A stretch of 64,000 nt of DNA from Candidatus Accumulibacter sp. ACC003 (GTDB lineage: Bacteria; Pseudomonadota; Gammaproteobacteria; Burkholderiales; Rhodocyclaceae), in NCBI RefSeq assembly GCF_907163085.1, contig NZ_CAJQTX010000001.1, forward strand, positions 186,001 through 250,000, given 5' to 3'. Below, piece by piece: positions 17,656 through 28,349 of this stretch. The translations under genes and the position numbers were made by a program. The notes under the pieces were generated by a model. The model saw nothing but the letters and a program-made list of their open reading frames with translations, did not search any database and was not told the DNA's origin. The stretch's first letter is position 1, and each line of letters starts with the position of its first letter.

Positions 17656-18325
17656 AAATAATTGCTGTAATCGCGCAAAAGGGCGGGGCCGGGAAAACAA
17701 CGCTTGCGCTTGGCTTGGCTGTTGCCGCCATGCAGGACAAAAAAACAGCGCCGTCATCGACACCGACCCCCAAACCACCGCCACCAACTGGACTGACCGC
17801 CGCGACGCCGAAACACCTTGGGTTGTTGCCTCGCCCGTCGCCCGCATCAAACAAGCGATTGCCGCGGCGTTGTCTCAAGGCGTCGAACTTCTGTTGATCG
17901 ACACACCGCCGCACGCCTCGCAAGAGGCCGCAGAAGCCGCGCGCGTGGCCGATCTAGTCTTGATACCCGTTCGCCCGCATCTCTTCGATATCGAGACGCT
18001 CAAGACCGTGCGCGACCTGCTCAAACTGGCAGGTGGGCCTCCTTCTCTAGTCGTCATCAATCAGGCTCCCGTGCAGGGCTCCGCCGCCCAACAGACCGCC
18101 GCCGCCATTCGGAACATGGGCTTCACCGTTGCGCCAACGGTGCTTCATCAGCGCGCCGCACACATGCACGCCACCAATATAGGCCAAGGCCCCACCGAAT
18201 TCGACCCTTCCGGCAAAGCCGCAGCCGAAGTTATACAGTTATACAAGTTTACGCGTAATCTTATAGACAAATTAAAAAAGGAGGCAGACCATGGCCAAGC
18301 CGAACCCACTCGCGCGCGGGCTTGA
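17652..18325 (+). pseudogene. parA: ParA partition ATPase, frameshifted in an A-tract
   Basis: The first 30 codons give MQIIAVIAQKGGAGKTTLAL, the deviant Walker A motif of ParA. After a seven-A run (17739-17745) the correct protein continues in another frame: VIDTDPQTTATNW, LLLIDTPPHAS (Walker B), LIPVRPHLFDIET and VVINQAP. One indel restores about 215 residues, typical of small plasmid ParA proteins (ParF/IncC type). It is upstream of and overlaps a ribbon-helix-helix gene. It may be a real mutation or a homopolymer error. Confidence 0.8.
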
Positions 18326-18590
18326 GAAATTCACCGCGCCCAGCACTCCGCCACCGGCTGCGCCGGCCATCAAGGGGCGTGGGCAGAACCGCCCCGGTGC
18401 CCGCAAGGGGCAAGTGCTGATCGGAGGTTTCTTCGCCCCGGAAGTACACAAGCAATTGAAGATGATTGCCGTTGAAGGGGAAATCACCTTGCAAGAATTA
18501 CTGGCCGACGCGCTGAACACCATTTTTGCCAGAGAGGGAAAGCCGGAGATTGCAAGACTCGGTCGAATTCTTGAAGCTCGCGACAGTTAA
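18291..18590 (+). CDS. ParG-like ribbon-helix-helix partition protein
   Basis: 99 residues. A flexible, proline-rich N-terminal half is followed by a ribbon-helix-helix (QVLIGGFFAPEVHKQLKMIA, LQELLADALNTIF). This is the architecture of ParG/ParB-like partners of small ParA ATPases, in which the tail stimulates ATP hydrolysis and the RHH binds the partition site. It overlaps the end of parA by 35 bases and has GGAGG upstream. Confidence 0.75.
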   Translation: MAKPNPLARGLEKFTAPSTPPPAAPAIKGRGQNRPGARKGQVLIGGFFAPEVHKQLKMIAVEGEITLQELLADALNTIFAREGKPEIARLGRILEARDS

Positions 18591-18683
18591 GCCATATAAA
18601 ATATACGAGTATAAGTGTATACATGCATACACATAGACACATAGACATCCAAGGACAGTCAGGCGAGCAGGGGGGGTAAAAAA

Positions 18684-19277
18684 ATGACCACTAAAAAGCT
18701 CGAAACGAGCCTTGAACTTATGCGACAGACGCTTGATAAGCGTGAAGCCGCGAAAATGCATCAGCTCGCCTTGTGGCCCGACAAAGACATGGGTGTTCCG
18801 AACGAATTGAGCCGTTCAGCTCTGTTCGCCGCGATCGATGACAAATTCCCCCGCAAAACCTACGACAATGCGCTCATTCCGTCTCAAACCGGCTTCGACA
18901 TCACTTACACCGGACACCAACTCGACCAAGACCACATTGATATTTTTGAAGGCATCATGCACTTCGCGCGCGGCGTGCACGAAGGCAACCTGGTCCGCTT
19001 CAGCCGACACCGTCTTCTGAAGATCATCGGCCGATCGACAGGAGGCAATGAACACAAGTGGCTGCTCTCCCGCCTAAATCACTTAACAGCGACATCGGTC
19101 TGCATCAATCAAGGGAACAAACGCGTTTTCTGGGGCTCCTTGCTGCCCCGCGGCGCCACCGACAACGAGACTGGGGAGTACATCGTCGAAATCTCCCGAG
19201 ATCTTGCAAAACTATTCGGCCGTGGCTTCACGCGCGTTGAATGGGAACAACGTTACCAGCAACGGTGTCCGGCTTGA
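18684..19277 (+). pseudogene. TrfA-like plasmid replication initiator, C-terminally truncated
   Basis: About 190 codons resemble the N-terminal and central part of TrfA of IncP-type plasmids: VPNELSRSALFAAI, then FARGVHEGNLVRFSRHRLL, IGRSTGGNEHKWL and a WGSLL segment. The match ends at RVEWEQRYQQR, and the C-terminal winged helix is absent; IS4-related sequence follows. With parA and parG-like genes it marks a former plasmid that integrated and lost replication ability. Confidence 0.75.
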
Positions 19278-19667
19278 ATTTTGGCCGAAGCAGGTAATCC
19301 ACCACAAGGCGGCGTCGCAGTCGTGTTATACGCGGATAATTTGAGTATTTAATAGAAAAGCGGCAGGTTCGAAATCGACGTGCTCTATGGCGCGGATATT
19401 GAGGCGGCAAAAATATTTTTAAAATAATGCGAAAAACACTTGACAAAGGTTTGGCAAATTGCTCGCAATTTTGGCTGTATAAACAACAGCTTATTGGAGT
19501 GTCTTGTGGATACCGAACGATTAACTGCGGTCATGGATAGCCTCATGAACCAAACCGTCTTGGGTGAATTGTTGGCGCCGATGGCTCGTGCCTTGGCGCA
19601 GGTGCGCGGTACCGACGCGGTATCGCGAGTGTTGAGCATGGCGGATTTTATCGGCCTGGGGGTGCTG

Positions 19668-20951
19668 CAGGGCCTCCGCACTCGGCTGTCATAGCGGTGT
19701 GAGGCCCAGCATCGTCATCCGGACATCGTCATCCCAAGCAGCTCCTTTGCGCTTCAAGCGTAAGCTGGCTTTAGTCTTGTCGGTCGTATCCAGACGAATC
19801 AGGTTGAGAACGATTTTCTTCAAGAGGGAGAGGTTCTGTGGGGCGTTGTCCTTGCGTACAGTGCTGGCATCTTCACGAAAGCTGACGTCGAGCACCCAGT
19901 GAAGGCGGTTTTCTACGCCCCAATGGCCTCGCACCGCGGCCGCCAGCTCTTCGGCGGTCAAGGCACGAGAACTGATGTAGTAGCGTCGCTCGAAGTTCGA
20001 TTCCTTGTCGCCAACCTTGCGCAGGGAGTCGACCAGGCCGATCGTCTGGCACTTCGGCCAATCGGCCAGATCAACGAGTCCTTGCGCAGGCAAGACCGAG
20101 GCGATCTGTCCGACGATTCGACCATGGGACTTGCGGGCCTGACGGTGGCGATCAACGGCCTCGGATTGATACTGGTCGATGAACTCGGTCTCGATGGCTT
20201 CCAGCAACGTCGGCTGGTTGCCTTTGACCGCCAGCAGGTAGTCACCGCCTTGATCCGTGATCTGCCGAGCAATAGTTTTCTGGCAGCCCATGGCGTCGAT
20301 GGTGACCAGCAACCCATTGATATACAGTGCCTTGAGGAGTTCCGGGATGGCGGTGATCTCATTACTCTTGCTGGCGACCTTTTCCTGGCCGAGGACAATA
20401 CCCAATTCCGTAGCGAAGGCGCTGACCATGTGAATCGCGGTTTCGCCACCACTGCCGGAACCTCGCACCGTCTTGCCATCGAACGCGACGCTGCCTCGCA
20501 AGGCGCCGACCACCCCGGCCACCCAGCGGCGAAACGCGACCTCAAATTGCTTCGGGTCAAGCGCTCGGAACACCCGCAGAAACGTCTCCGTGGAGGGAAC
20601 CCCGTTCTTGAGCACCAGGAATTCACGCAGCCATTTTTCTTTCCGGCGCCCCCAGTAGGCGATGTCTTCGATGGTGTCACAATCCGAGAGTACCCCTGCC
20701 ATGGCAATCACCAAAATCTCCTGGAAGTCATGCAGCGTCCCGTTGCTGGGTCTGCGCGGGTCGTCCACTTCCCTCAAGCAGCACATCAGGCTCACTCCCG
20801 TCGTCACAGTCATTTCGTTCGTCCAAAAGACGAGAGTAGACCTGATTTCAACAGGGTTTACAAGTGGTTGTCATAAGCCCATGAATGTTAACGATTTTCC
20901 GCTGATCGAGTATGACAACAAGCACTATGCTATCCGAGTGCGGAGGCCCTG
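19668..20951 (-). mobile_element. ISAs1-family element, copy 1
   Basis: 1284 bp, with CAGGGCCTCCGCACTCGG at the left end and its complement at the right. It is flanked by a perfect 10-bp target duplication GGGGGTGCTG (19658-19667 and 20952-20961). It interrupts the IS4 transposase gene. Confidence 0.92.
19689..20813 (-). CDS. ISAs1 family transposase, intact copy
   Basis: 374 residues. An N-terminal DDE_Tnp_1-associated domain (CLREVDDPRR, AMAGVLSDCDTIEDIAYW) precedes the core. Acidic residues lie in SVAFDGKTVRGS (about 125), LVTIDAMGCQKTIA (about 190) and RGHWGVENRLHWVLDV (about 305). The C-terminal RLKRKGAAWDDD is typical. No frameshift. The split copy at 24977-31931 encodes an almost identical protein. 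Confidence 0.92.
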   Translation of the reverse strand: MTVTTGVSLMCCLREVDDPRRPSNGTLHDFQEILVIAMAGVLSDCDTIEDIAYWGRRKEKWLREFLVLKNGVPSTETFLRVFRALDPKQFEVAFRRWVAGVVGALRGSVAFDGKTVRGSGSGGETAIHMVSAFATELGIVLGQEKVASKSNEITAIPELLKALYINGLLVTIDAMGCQKTIARQITDQGGDYLLAVKGNQPTLLEAIETEFIDQYQSEAVDRHRQARKSHGRIVGQIASVLPAQGLVDLADWPKCQTIGLVDSLRKVGDKESNFERRYYISSRALTAEELAAAVRGHWGVENRLHWVLDVSFREDASTVRKDNAPQNLSLLKKIVLNLIRLDTTDKTKASLRLKRKGAAWDDDVRMTMLGLTPL

Positions 20952-22139
20952 GGGGGTGCTGCGCCACCTGCAGGGCATGCGCACCCTGCGCGAGCAGGTG
21001 CAGTCGCTGCTGCATTGCGAGCCGGGGACGGCGCAGCGCGTCCCGCTGGCACGTTCCACCTGGTCGGACGCGCTGTCCTCGCGCCGCCGCCGCACGGTCT
21101 TGGAGGCGGCGATGCCGCCGTTGCTCACCGAGGCCCGGGCCGCGCTGCCGGATCGCCTGGCGCAATTCCCAGCCCTGCAAGGACGGCCGGTGTATGCAAT
21201 GGATGGGACCTATCAGAGCGAAAGCGCCCACTACGGGCGGTGTACGCCCCGCCAGGGCGGGACGGACAATCCCAAGGGGCACGCGCTGTTGAGCTTCTAC
21301 GACGTGCGCCTGGGTTGCCCCACCGACGTGCACGTCGACACCCGCAGTCGCCACGAAATCACTCTGTTGCGCGACTATGACCAATCCGCGCAGGCCATGA
21401 CCCGTGACAAGGGCGCGCTGTGGCTGGTCGACCGCGCTTTCATCGACGCGACGTTTTGGGATGACCGGAAAAAGAGCTTGGGCGTGACCATGATCACGCG
21501 CATGAAAAGCAGCCTGTGCGTCGAGTCCACCGAGCCCTTAAAGATCGAGGATGTCCCGGCCAACGACGGGGTGCTCAACGATCTGCGCATCACCTTGCTC
21601 AGTTCCCGCCAACACTGGCGCCTGATCACCTTCCGCAGCCGACGAGGACATCTCGTGGAGTTTCTGACCAACGAGTTCGACCTCGCGCCCGGCGTCATCG
21701 CCTTCCTCTACTCCCGCCGCTGGGAGGAGGAGAAATGTTTCGACACATGGAAGAACGACTTCAGCCTCGCCAAGGCATGGGGCGCCAGTGTGGCGGCCAT
21801 CGAGAATCAGGTCCGCCTGGCCGTTGTCACCAGCCTCTTGGTGGCCCTGCTGGTGCACTACAGAATGGGGCAGCACGGAATCGTGGACGAGAAGGCTTTG
21901 CGCAAGCAGGACCGGCGCCAGACCTCGGCGACCGACGGGACCGATCGCCCCGACTGGACTGCCCCGGTATTCCGCTACACCTCCAAGGTGAGCCGCCAAG
22001 TCCTGCGGTTTTTTAAGCACTGTTTTCACAAACCCGCCTCGCAGGCGCTCTACGAGGCCCAGTTGCGGCCATTGTTGTTGGCATACCTATGAGGCAGCCG
22101 GACACCATTGCACCAATAGCCATGAGAGTTCTCCAGTCA

Positions 22140-22508
22140 TTACCGTGAAAGAACACCCTCCTGAAGGCGAGCGAATCTCTGGCACTTGATGCCATTGAGA
22201 GCAACAGGCGGGAAGAGTAGCTCAGGCGGCAGCGGGGATAAAACCGTGCTTCTTGAGCATCTTCAACCAGCGAGGGGCGTTGCGTGCAACAGATAGGGCT
22301 TCGAAGTCGGTTGCCGAGTCCCGGTAGTGCGTCTGTCGGCTGATCAACAGGAAGACCGTTTTGAGAATCTTGTGGGCGATGGCGACGATGGCGCGCTTAT
22401 GCCCTCGTCGCAAGCGAAGCGCCTCGAACTTGGACTTGAAAGCACATCGCGTCCGACTGGCCGCGTGCGCGAACTGGCAAAGCAGGCGTCGGACCCAGGG
22501 GTTACCTT
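22140..22508 (-). mobile_element. Partial IS110 copy (3' end only)
   Basis: 369 bases identical to the right-end portion of the full copy that follows directly. It encodes the last 90 or so codons of the IS110 transposase. It stops inside the gene at GGTTACCTT, exactly where the next copy begins with its own right end. The two are head-to-tail with no spacer. Confidence 0.85.
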
Positions 22509-22590
22509 TTACCGTGAAAGAACACCCTCCTGAAGGCGAGCGAATCTCTGGCACTTGATGCCATTGAGAGCAACAGGCGGGAAGAGTAGC

Positions 22591-23811
22591 TCAGGCGGCA
22601 GCGGGGATAAAACCGTGCTTCTTGAGCATCTTCAACCAGCGAGGGGCGTTGCGTGCAACAGATAGGGCTTCGAAGTCGGTTGCCGAGTCCCGGTAGTGCG
22701 TCTGTCGGCTGATCAACAGGAAGACCGTTTTGAGAATCTTGTGGGCGATGGCGACGATGGCGCGCTTATGCCCTCGTCGCAAGCGAAGCGCCTCGAACTT
22801 GGACTTGAAAGCACATCGCGTCCGACTGGCCGCGTGCGCGAACTGGCAAAGCAGGCGTCGGACCCAGGGGTTACCTTTTCGTATCCGTCCGGTCTTTCGC
22901 TTGCCGGCGGACTCGTTGTTGCCAGGACAAATGCCCACCCATGAGGCCAGTCGATCAACCGAGCCGAAGGCGCTCATGTCATTACCGATCTCGACCAGCA
23001 GCAAGGCGGCACCGACGGCGTCGATGCCGGGGATGGTCTGCATCAATGCCAGCGTGCTTCGGTAGGGTGTCAGTTGATCGAGCAGATACTGGTCGAAACG
23101 ATCGATACGGCGTTCGAGCTCCTCGACGTGCGCGATCAATTCATGCAGCACGAAGCGGTGGTCGGCGGTGAGTTCGCCGTCGAGCGCGTCGAGCAGTTCC
23201 GTACGGTCGGCCTTGAGACGGTTGCCGGCGAGCATCAACACCTCGGCGGGAGAGTGCTCGGCGATCAGCGCCTTGACCATCGCCCGCCCGGCGACGCCGT
23301 GGATGTCGCTCACCACCACCGACAAACGAATGCCGCCGTCGGAGAGGATCTTGTGCACGCGGTTCTTCTCGCTCGAAAGGATGCCGACCAGCTGCTGGCG
23401 TTGTCGCCCGACGTGGCGCAAAGCCCGAAACTGTGCCGGCGGCACAAAGGACGCGCGTAGCATGCCGGCTCGCGCCAGCATCGCCAGCCACTGCGCATCC
23501 GCCCAGTCCGTCTTGCGGCCAGGTACGGTCTTCACGTGCCGCGCATTGACGACCGTCGCGACGATGCCGACCTGTTCCAGCGCCGCATGCGGACTCTTCC
23601 AGTAGATGCCGGCGCTCTCCATGACGACCATCTCGGCGCCGTGAGCGGCCACCCATTGCGCCATCGCCTGGCGGTCACGCTTGAAACCACCAAACTCGGC
23701 CAACTCGACACTCGTCTGGCCGGCCTCATCTTCCGTGATCGCACAGGCCGTGATCTTCGCCTGATGAACGTCCAGCCCGACGACACGCTTGTACAGTTTC
23801 GCCAGTTCCAT
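22591..23811 (-). CDS. IS110 family transposase (DEDD), copy 1
   Basis: 406 residues. The RuvC-like DEDD catalytic domain shows VVGLDVHQAKI, VVMESAGIYWK and KTDWADAQWLAM. After a coiled middle, the transposase_20 domain has TIPGIDAVGAALLLVEIG, then NNESAGKRKTGRIRKGNPWVR with the serine-bearing region after it. IS110 enzymes are RNA-guided recombinases. It differs from copy 2 at MESA versus MEST. Confidence 0.93.
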   Translation of the reverse strand: MELAKLYKRVVGLDVHQAKITACAITEDEAGQTSVELAEFGGFKRDRQAMAQWVAAHGAEMVVMESAGIYWKSPHAALEQVGIVATVVNARHVKTVPGRKTDWADAQWLAMLARAGMLRASFVPPAQFRALRHVGRQRQQLVGILSSEKNRVHKILSDGGIRLSVVVSDIHGVAGRAMVKALIAEHSPAEVLMLAGNRLKADRTELLDALDGELTADHRFVLHELIAHVEELERRIDRFDQYLLDQLTPYRSTLALMQTIPGIDAVGAALLLVEIGNDMSAFGSVDRLASWVGICPGNNESAGKRKTGRIRKGNPWVRRLLCQFAHAASRTRCAFKSKFEALRLRRGHKRAIVAIAHKILKTVFLLISRQTHYRDSATDFEALSVARNAPRWLKMLKKHGFIPAAA

Positions 23812-24066
23812 CCGTTACTCCTTTCCCGTAAAGTCACGAACGGGTGGGAACGGCGCTTGACCGAAACAACCTGCAGGGTTGCCCCTGCGGCCTTTTTACC
23901 GTGCGCTCTCTACGAGGCAATCCGGGGTACGAGTCGGTTCAGCGGGTCACGTTAGGCATCGGGGTCCAACCACCATCTCATTGCTCGACCTCTGCCGTTT
24001 CCACCCACTCGTATTTTCTTTCATCATCCGGGGTGGCGCGAGCCGCCTCACGCAATGACCGTTAGG
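23812..24066 (-). ncRNA. Candidate bridge RNA region of IS110 copy 1
   Basis: The 255-base leader between the element's left end and the transposase start is long, non-coding, and conserved between both copies. In characterised IS110-group elements this position encodes the bridge RNA, which pairs with target and donor DNA. Visible short stems include GCCGCAGGGGC/GCCCCTGCGGC-type pairing around 23875-23895. The RNA ends and loops are not determined here. Confidence 0.45.
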
Positions 24067-24380
24067 ACGCAACTGCCCTGACACAGGTGGACTTTACCGA
24101 AGTGTAGGAAGTTCAACGCCACCACACCAGGGAACCGCTGATCAATTGATGTTTTTGGTAATCGCACTCAAGCCAGCCATTTGAACCGACGCCGATGATC
24201 GATTTTTCCGCTTCTACCGCTCAGAACCGAGACATTTTTAGGCCTCGAAAGCCCCAATTCGGGCGCAGCGGACGGATTTCGCCCATCAACTCATCGGTTT
24301 TCTCCTCGCCAAATAGAGGTTGGTCAATCCGATAATCGAGAACACCTGCACGGCGACCTTCTTGTCGCCACCGCGATAAG
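24067..24380. other. Decayed intergenic sequence
   Basis: About 310 bases between IS110 and a broken CoA-transferase gene. I see no gene, tRNA or clear repeat. It is moderately AT-richer than its surroundings. Confidence 0.4.
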
Positions 24381-24638
24381 AAGGCCTACGACCTGTTGAT
24401 CCAGAGCGAGGCCGGCTTCGTCTCGGTGACCGGCACCGCTGACGAACCCCGCAAGGTTCGGGTCGTCGATCGCTGACATCGTCGCCGGCATGTACGTCTA
24501 CAGCAAAATCCTGGCCACGCAGATGCAGGGCATGCAGATTGGCAAGGGCCAGCGCATCGATGTCTCAATGCTCGAATCGCTGCCGAGTGAACGAGCTACC
24601 CGCTGTACTACGTCTTCGACGGCGCACCGCCGCCAAAG
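24381..24638 (+). pseudogene. CaiB/BaiF family CoA-transferase fragment
   Basis: Two frames together give KAYDLLIQSEAGFVSVTGT, then after a frameshift SIADIVAGMYVYSKILA, IGKGQRIDVSMLES, and after a further change YPLYYVFDGAPPP. These are the standard consecutive motifs of class III CoA-transferases. At least one frameshift and one stop (GAGTGA in place of GAGTGG) make it inactive, and both ends of the gene are missing. Confidence 0.75.
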
Positions 24639-24679
24639 TGCTTGTTGATCTCCGTGTACTCGGCCAGCAGATCGGGAAG

Positions 24680-24790
24680 CGGACGCTTCTACGCGCACGA
24701 CCTGGTCTACGACATCTGCTGTGCGACCCGGCCAACTACCTGGGGCAGTCGGGCGTGATGGTCGATCGGGTGCTGGCGAGCCAGCGCTAG
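24680..24790 (+). pseudogene. Possible C-terminal fragment of an adenylosuccinate lyase/fumarase-superfamily enzyme
   Basis: Two frames give AHDLVYDICC and then DPANYLGQSGVMVDRVLASQR followed by a stop. This resembles the end of lyase-family proteins (dp-x-yLG-x-a-x-x-mvdrvl). It is short and frameshifted. The assignment is tentative. Confidence 0.35.
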
Positions 24791-26798
24791 AGACCCTGAC
24801 GGCAGGAAACGCAGTGGCGGGCCGTTCGGCCCCCCCCCCAGGGCCTCCGCACTCGGATAGCATAGTGTTTATTGTCATACTCGATCAGCGGAAAATCGTT
24901 AAAATTCACGAGCTTATGACAACCACTTGTAAACCCTACTGAAATCAGGTCTACTCTCGTCTTTTGGACAACCGAAATGACTGTGACGACGGGAGTGAGC
25001 CTGATGTGCTGCTTGAGGGAAGTGGACGAGCCGCGCAGACCCAGCAATGGAACGCTGCATGACTTTCAGGAGATTTTGGTGATTGCCATGGCAGGGGTAC
25101 TCTCGGATTGTGACACCATCGAAGACATCGCCTATTGGGGGCGCCGGAAGGAAAAATGGCTGCGTGAATTCCTGGTGCTCAAGAACGGGGTTCCCTCCAC
25201 GGAGACGTTTCTGCGGGTGTTCCGAGCGCTTGACCCGAAGCAATTTGAGGTCGCGTTTCGCCGCTGGGTGGCCGGGGTGGTCGGCGCCTTGCGAGGCAGC
25301 GTCGCGTTCGATGGCAAGACGGTGCGAGGTTCCGGCAGTGGTGGCGAAACCGCGATTCACATGGTCAGCGCCTTCGCTACGGAATTGGGTATTGTCCTCG
25401 GTCAGGAAAAGGTCGCCAGCAAGAGTAATGAGATCACCGCCATCCCGGAACTGCTCAAGGCACTGTATATCAATGGGTTGCTGGTCACCATCGACGCCAT
25501 GGGCGTAAGTATTCGGTGAACCCGTAGCCCCCGCTTTTTTGGTCGGCGTGGTTCAGTCAGCGATTGGCGGGTAGACCGGAAATCTGGACTGGACACAGCA
25601 GCGGAAATCCGGCACCATGCGGCGCATGGACACGGGTGCGGACATCATTGGCGGAGGATCGGCGGCAAGTCACCGCCAAGTGGCGCCGTTCGCCGAGGTG
25701 TTGGTGACGCTAACCAAGGAGCAGGAAATCAAGCTCCGTTGGGAGGCCAGCTTCTGGCGGAGCCAACATCGACAAGCGCTGGTTCGGTTGGCGCAATCGG
25801 AGGCCGCTCATCGGGTGGAAATGGCGCAAGCGGCGGCGCGCGAGGCGGCCTTGCGCAGCGAACTGGAGCAGGCCAAGGGCAAGATCCGCGATCTGCAAAA
25901 ACGCCTGTTTGGTCGCAAGTCAGAACGCTCTTCGGGAGCCGAGAAGAACCCGGCGGCGGACCAAAAATCGTCGCGAGCTCGAGGTCAGCAACCGGGAGCA
26001 GCGGGTCACGGGCGGAACCCGGAAAGTCACTTGCCGACGCAGATCGAGGTCATCGACATCGACTGCCCGCATTGCCCGGACTGTGGTCTGGGCTACGTCG
26101 ACTTTCCCGGCACGGAAGACAGTGAAGTCCTCGAGATCGAGGTCAAGGCCTACCGCCGGAAGATCTGCCGGCGGCGCTACCGGCGGACCTGTCAGTGTTC
26201 GGGCGCGCGGGGTATTCTGACCGCGCCACCGCCGGCACGATTGATCCCGCGTGGAAAGTACGGCGTGTCGATCTGGGTGCACCTGCTGCTGTCGAAGTTC
26301 TTGTACGGCCAGCCGACGCATCGGCTTCTGCGAGACTTGTCCGACCACGGACTGACGCTCTCGGCAGGAACGGTGGCCGGCGGACTGCGTGCCTTGGCAC
26401 CGCTGTTCGAGCCGCTTGAAGAAGCACTGCTTGGCCAACTACGCAGCGAGAAACAGTGGCACGCAGACGAGACCCGCTGGCGGGTCTTTGCCGAGACCGA
26501 AGGGAAGGTCGGACATCGCTGGTATTTCTGGGTGTTCCACGGCCCATCGGTCATCCACTTCGTGCTCGACCCGAGCCGCTCGGCGGCGGTGCCGATCCGG
26601 GAGCTCTCCGGTAGCGCCGGAGGAGTCATCATCTGTGATTGCGTATTCCACACCAAACTGGACACCGATTCCAGACGAAACTGGACAGTGATTCCACGGC
26701 AAACTGGACACCGATTCCAGAGCAATCTGGACAGTCATTTGTAATATCGTAGCGCGCGGGATAACCGTGGCACCCTCGGCAGATTTGCCGAGGCCCAC

Positions 26799-28337
26799 AT
26801 GGCGAATAGCAGGCTATCCATGCGCAAGATTCTTGACGTTTTACGGCTGTCCCTTGAGGGCGGCCGCAGCCACCGCGAGATCGCCCGGGCGACCCACGCC
26901 TCACCGACGACCGTCGGCGATCTCCTCCGTCGTGCGAAGCTCTACGGCGTCACCTGGCCACTGCCGGCGGGAATGAGCGAGCCGGAGCTGGAGGCGCAGC
27001 TGTACCCGCCGGCGGCACCGTCGAACCAGACCCGCCCCGAACCCGATTGGCCGGTCGTGCACCGCGAACTGCGGCGCAAGGGCGTCACCCTCGACCTCCT
27101 CTGGCAGGAATACAAGACCGAACACCCGGCCGGCTACCGCTACAGCGGCTTCTGCGCCCTCTATCGGCAGTGGGTCGGGCGGCTCTCGCTGAGCCTGCGC
27201 CAGACGCACCCCCCGGGCGAGAAACTGTTCGTCGACTACGCCGGCCAGACGGTGCCGATCACCGACCCGATGAGCGGTGAAATCCGGCTGGCGGCGATCT
27301 TCGTCGCCGTCCTCGGCGCCTCCAACTACACCTACGGCGAAGCCACCTGGAGCCAGAGCCTGCCGGACTGGATCGGCAGCCATGTGCGCACCTTCGAACA
27401 CCTCGGCGGCGTCACCGCCCTGATGGTGCCCGACAACCTCAAGAGCGGCGTCACCAGCGCCTGCTACTACGAGCCCGAACTCAACCCGACGTACCGCGAC
27501 CTGGCCACCCATTACGGCACCGCGGTTCTCCCCGCCCGGCCGCGTCGCCCGAAAGACAAGGCCAAGGCCGAAGCTGGGGTGCTTCTGGTCGAGCGCTGGG
27601 TCCTGGCGCGTCTGCGCCACCAGCGTTTCTTCAGCCTGGCTGAGCTCAACCGCAGCATCGCCGAACTGATGACCCGGCTCAATAACCGTCCGTTCAAGAA
27701 GTTGCCCGGCTGCCGCCAATCGGCCTTCATCGAACTCGATCGGCCGGCTTTACTGCCCTTGCCGGTGACGCGTTACGAGTTCGCCGAATGGAAAGTCGTC
27801 AGGGTCGGCATTGATTACCACGTCGAGCTCGTCGGCCACTACTACTCGGTGCCCTACCGCTTCGCCCGCGAGCAAGTCGATAGCCGGCTGACGGCGAGTA
27901 CCGTCGAACTGTTCCATCGCGGCACGCGCATTGCCAGTCATGTCCGCAACGACGCCCGCGGCCGGCACACCACCGTCGATGCGCACATGGCGCCGGCCCA
28001 CCGGGCGGTACAGGGCTGGAATGCCCCGCGCCTACTCGACTGGGCCGGGCGTATCGGGCCGCATGCCCAGGGCGTCGTGCAGAGCCTTCTGCATCAACGC
28101 CGCCATCCGCAACAGGCCTATCGGGCGTGCCTGGGCATCCTGCGCCTGGGCCAGGCCTACGGGGACGAGCGCCTGGAAGCTGCCTGCGAGCGGGCCATCG
28201 CTATCGGGGCGACGTCCTACAGCAGCCTGAAATCGATCTTGAAGAACGGCCTGGACAAGCAGCGGGTGAGCGCACCCGCCCAGACCCATTTACCTCCGGA
28301 GCACGCCAATGTGCGTGGCCCCGGTTACTACCACTGA
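26799..28337 (+). CDS. istA: IS21 family transposase IstA
   Basis: 512 residues. An N-terminal helix-turn-helix (SHREIARATHASPTTVGDLL) precedes an rve integrase core with acids in KLFVDYAGQTV (about 145), LMVPDNLKSGV (about 210) and KDKAKAEAGV (about 250). A beta-rich C-terminal domain (GHYYSVPYRFA) follows. It cleaves and joins the ends together with IstB, which starts 12 bases downstream after GAAGGAGC. Confidence 0.95.
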   Translation: MANSRLSMRKILDVLRLSLEGGRSHREIARATHASPTTVGDLLRRAKLYGVTWPLPAGMSEPELEAQLYPPAAPSNQTRPEPDWPVVHRELRRKGVTLDLLWQEYKTEHPAGYRYSGFCALYRQWVGRLSLSLRQTHPPGEKLFVDYAGQTVPITDPMSGEIRLAAIFVAVLGASNYTYGEATWSQSLPDWIGSHVRTFEHLGGVTALMVPDNLKSGVTSACYYEPELNPTYRDLATHYGTAVLPARPRRPKDKAKAEAGVLLVERWVLARLRHQRFFSLAELNRSIAELMTRLNNRPFKKLPGCRQSAFIELDRPALLPLPVTRYEFAEWKVVRVGIDYHVELVGHYYSVPYRFAREQVDSRLTASTVELFHRGTRIASHVRNDARGRHTTVDAHMAPAHRAVQGWNAPRLLDWAGRIGPHAQGVVQSLLHQRRHPQQAYRACLGILRLGQAYGDERLEAACERAIAIGATSYSSLKSILKNGLDKQRVSAPAQTHLPPEHANVRGPGYYH

Positions 28338-28349
28338 AGGAGCTTTGCC

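Larger units (their letters stand above)
19506..22092 (+). pseudogene. IS4-family transposase split by ISAs1
   Basis: Deleting 19668-20951 and one 10-bp duplication joins codons 19506-19667 to 20962-22092. This makes a 430-residue protein starting GTG (MDTERLTAVMDSLM) with a Shine-Dalgarno-like GGAG. The junction reads FIGLGVL-RHLQGM without a break. The core has DDE acids in VYAMDGTYQ and WLVDRAF, and the YREK-like region SRRWEEEKCFDTWKND. The element's own ends are not clear; the plasmid remnant lies on its left. Confidence 0.8.
22509..24066 (-). mobile_element. IS110-family element, full copy 1
   Basis: 1558 bp, nearly identical to 32428-33985 in the opposite orientation. The shared boundaries run from CCTAACGGTCATTGCG at the left end (24066 side) to CACGGTAA at the right end (22509 side). 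There are no inverted repeats and no target duplication, as expected for the IS110 group. A long non-coding leader of 255 bases precedes the transposase. Confidence 0.88.
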
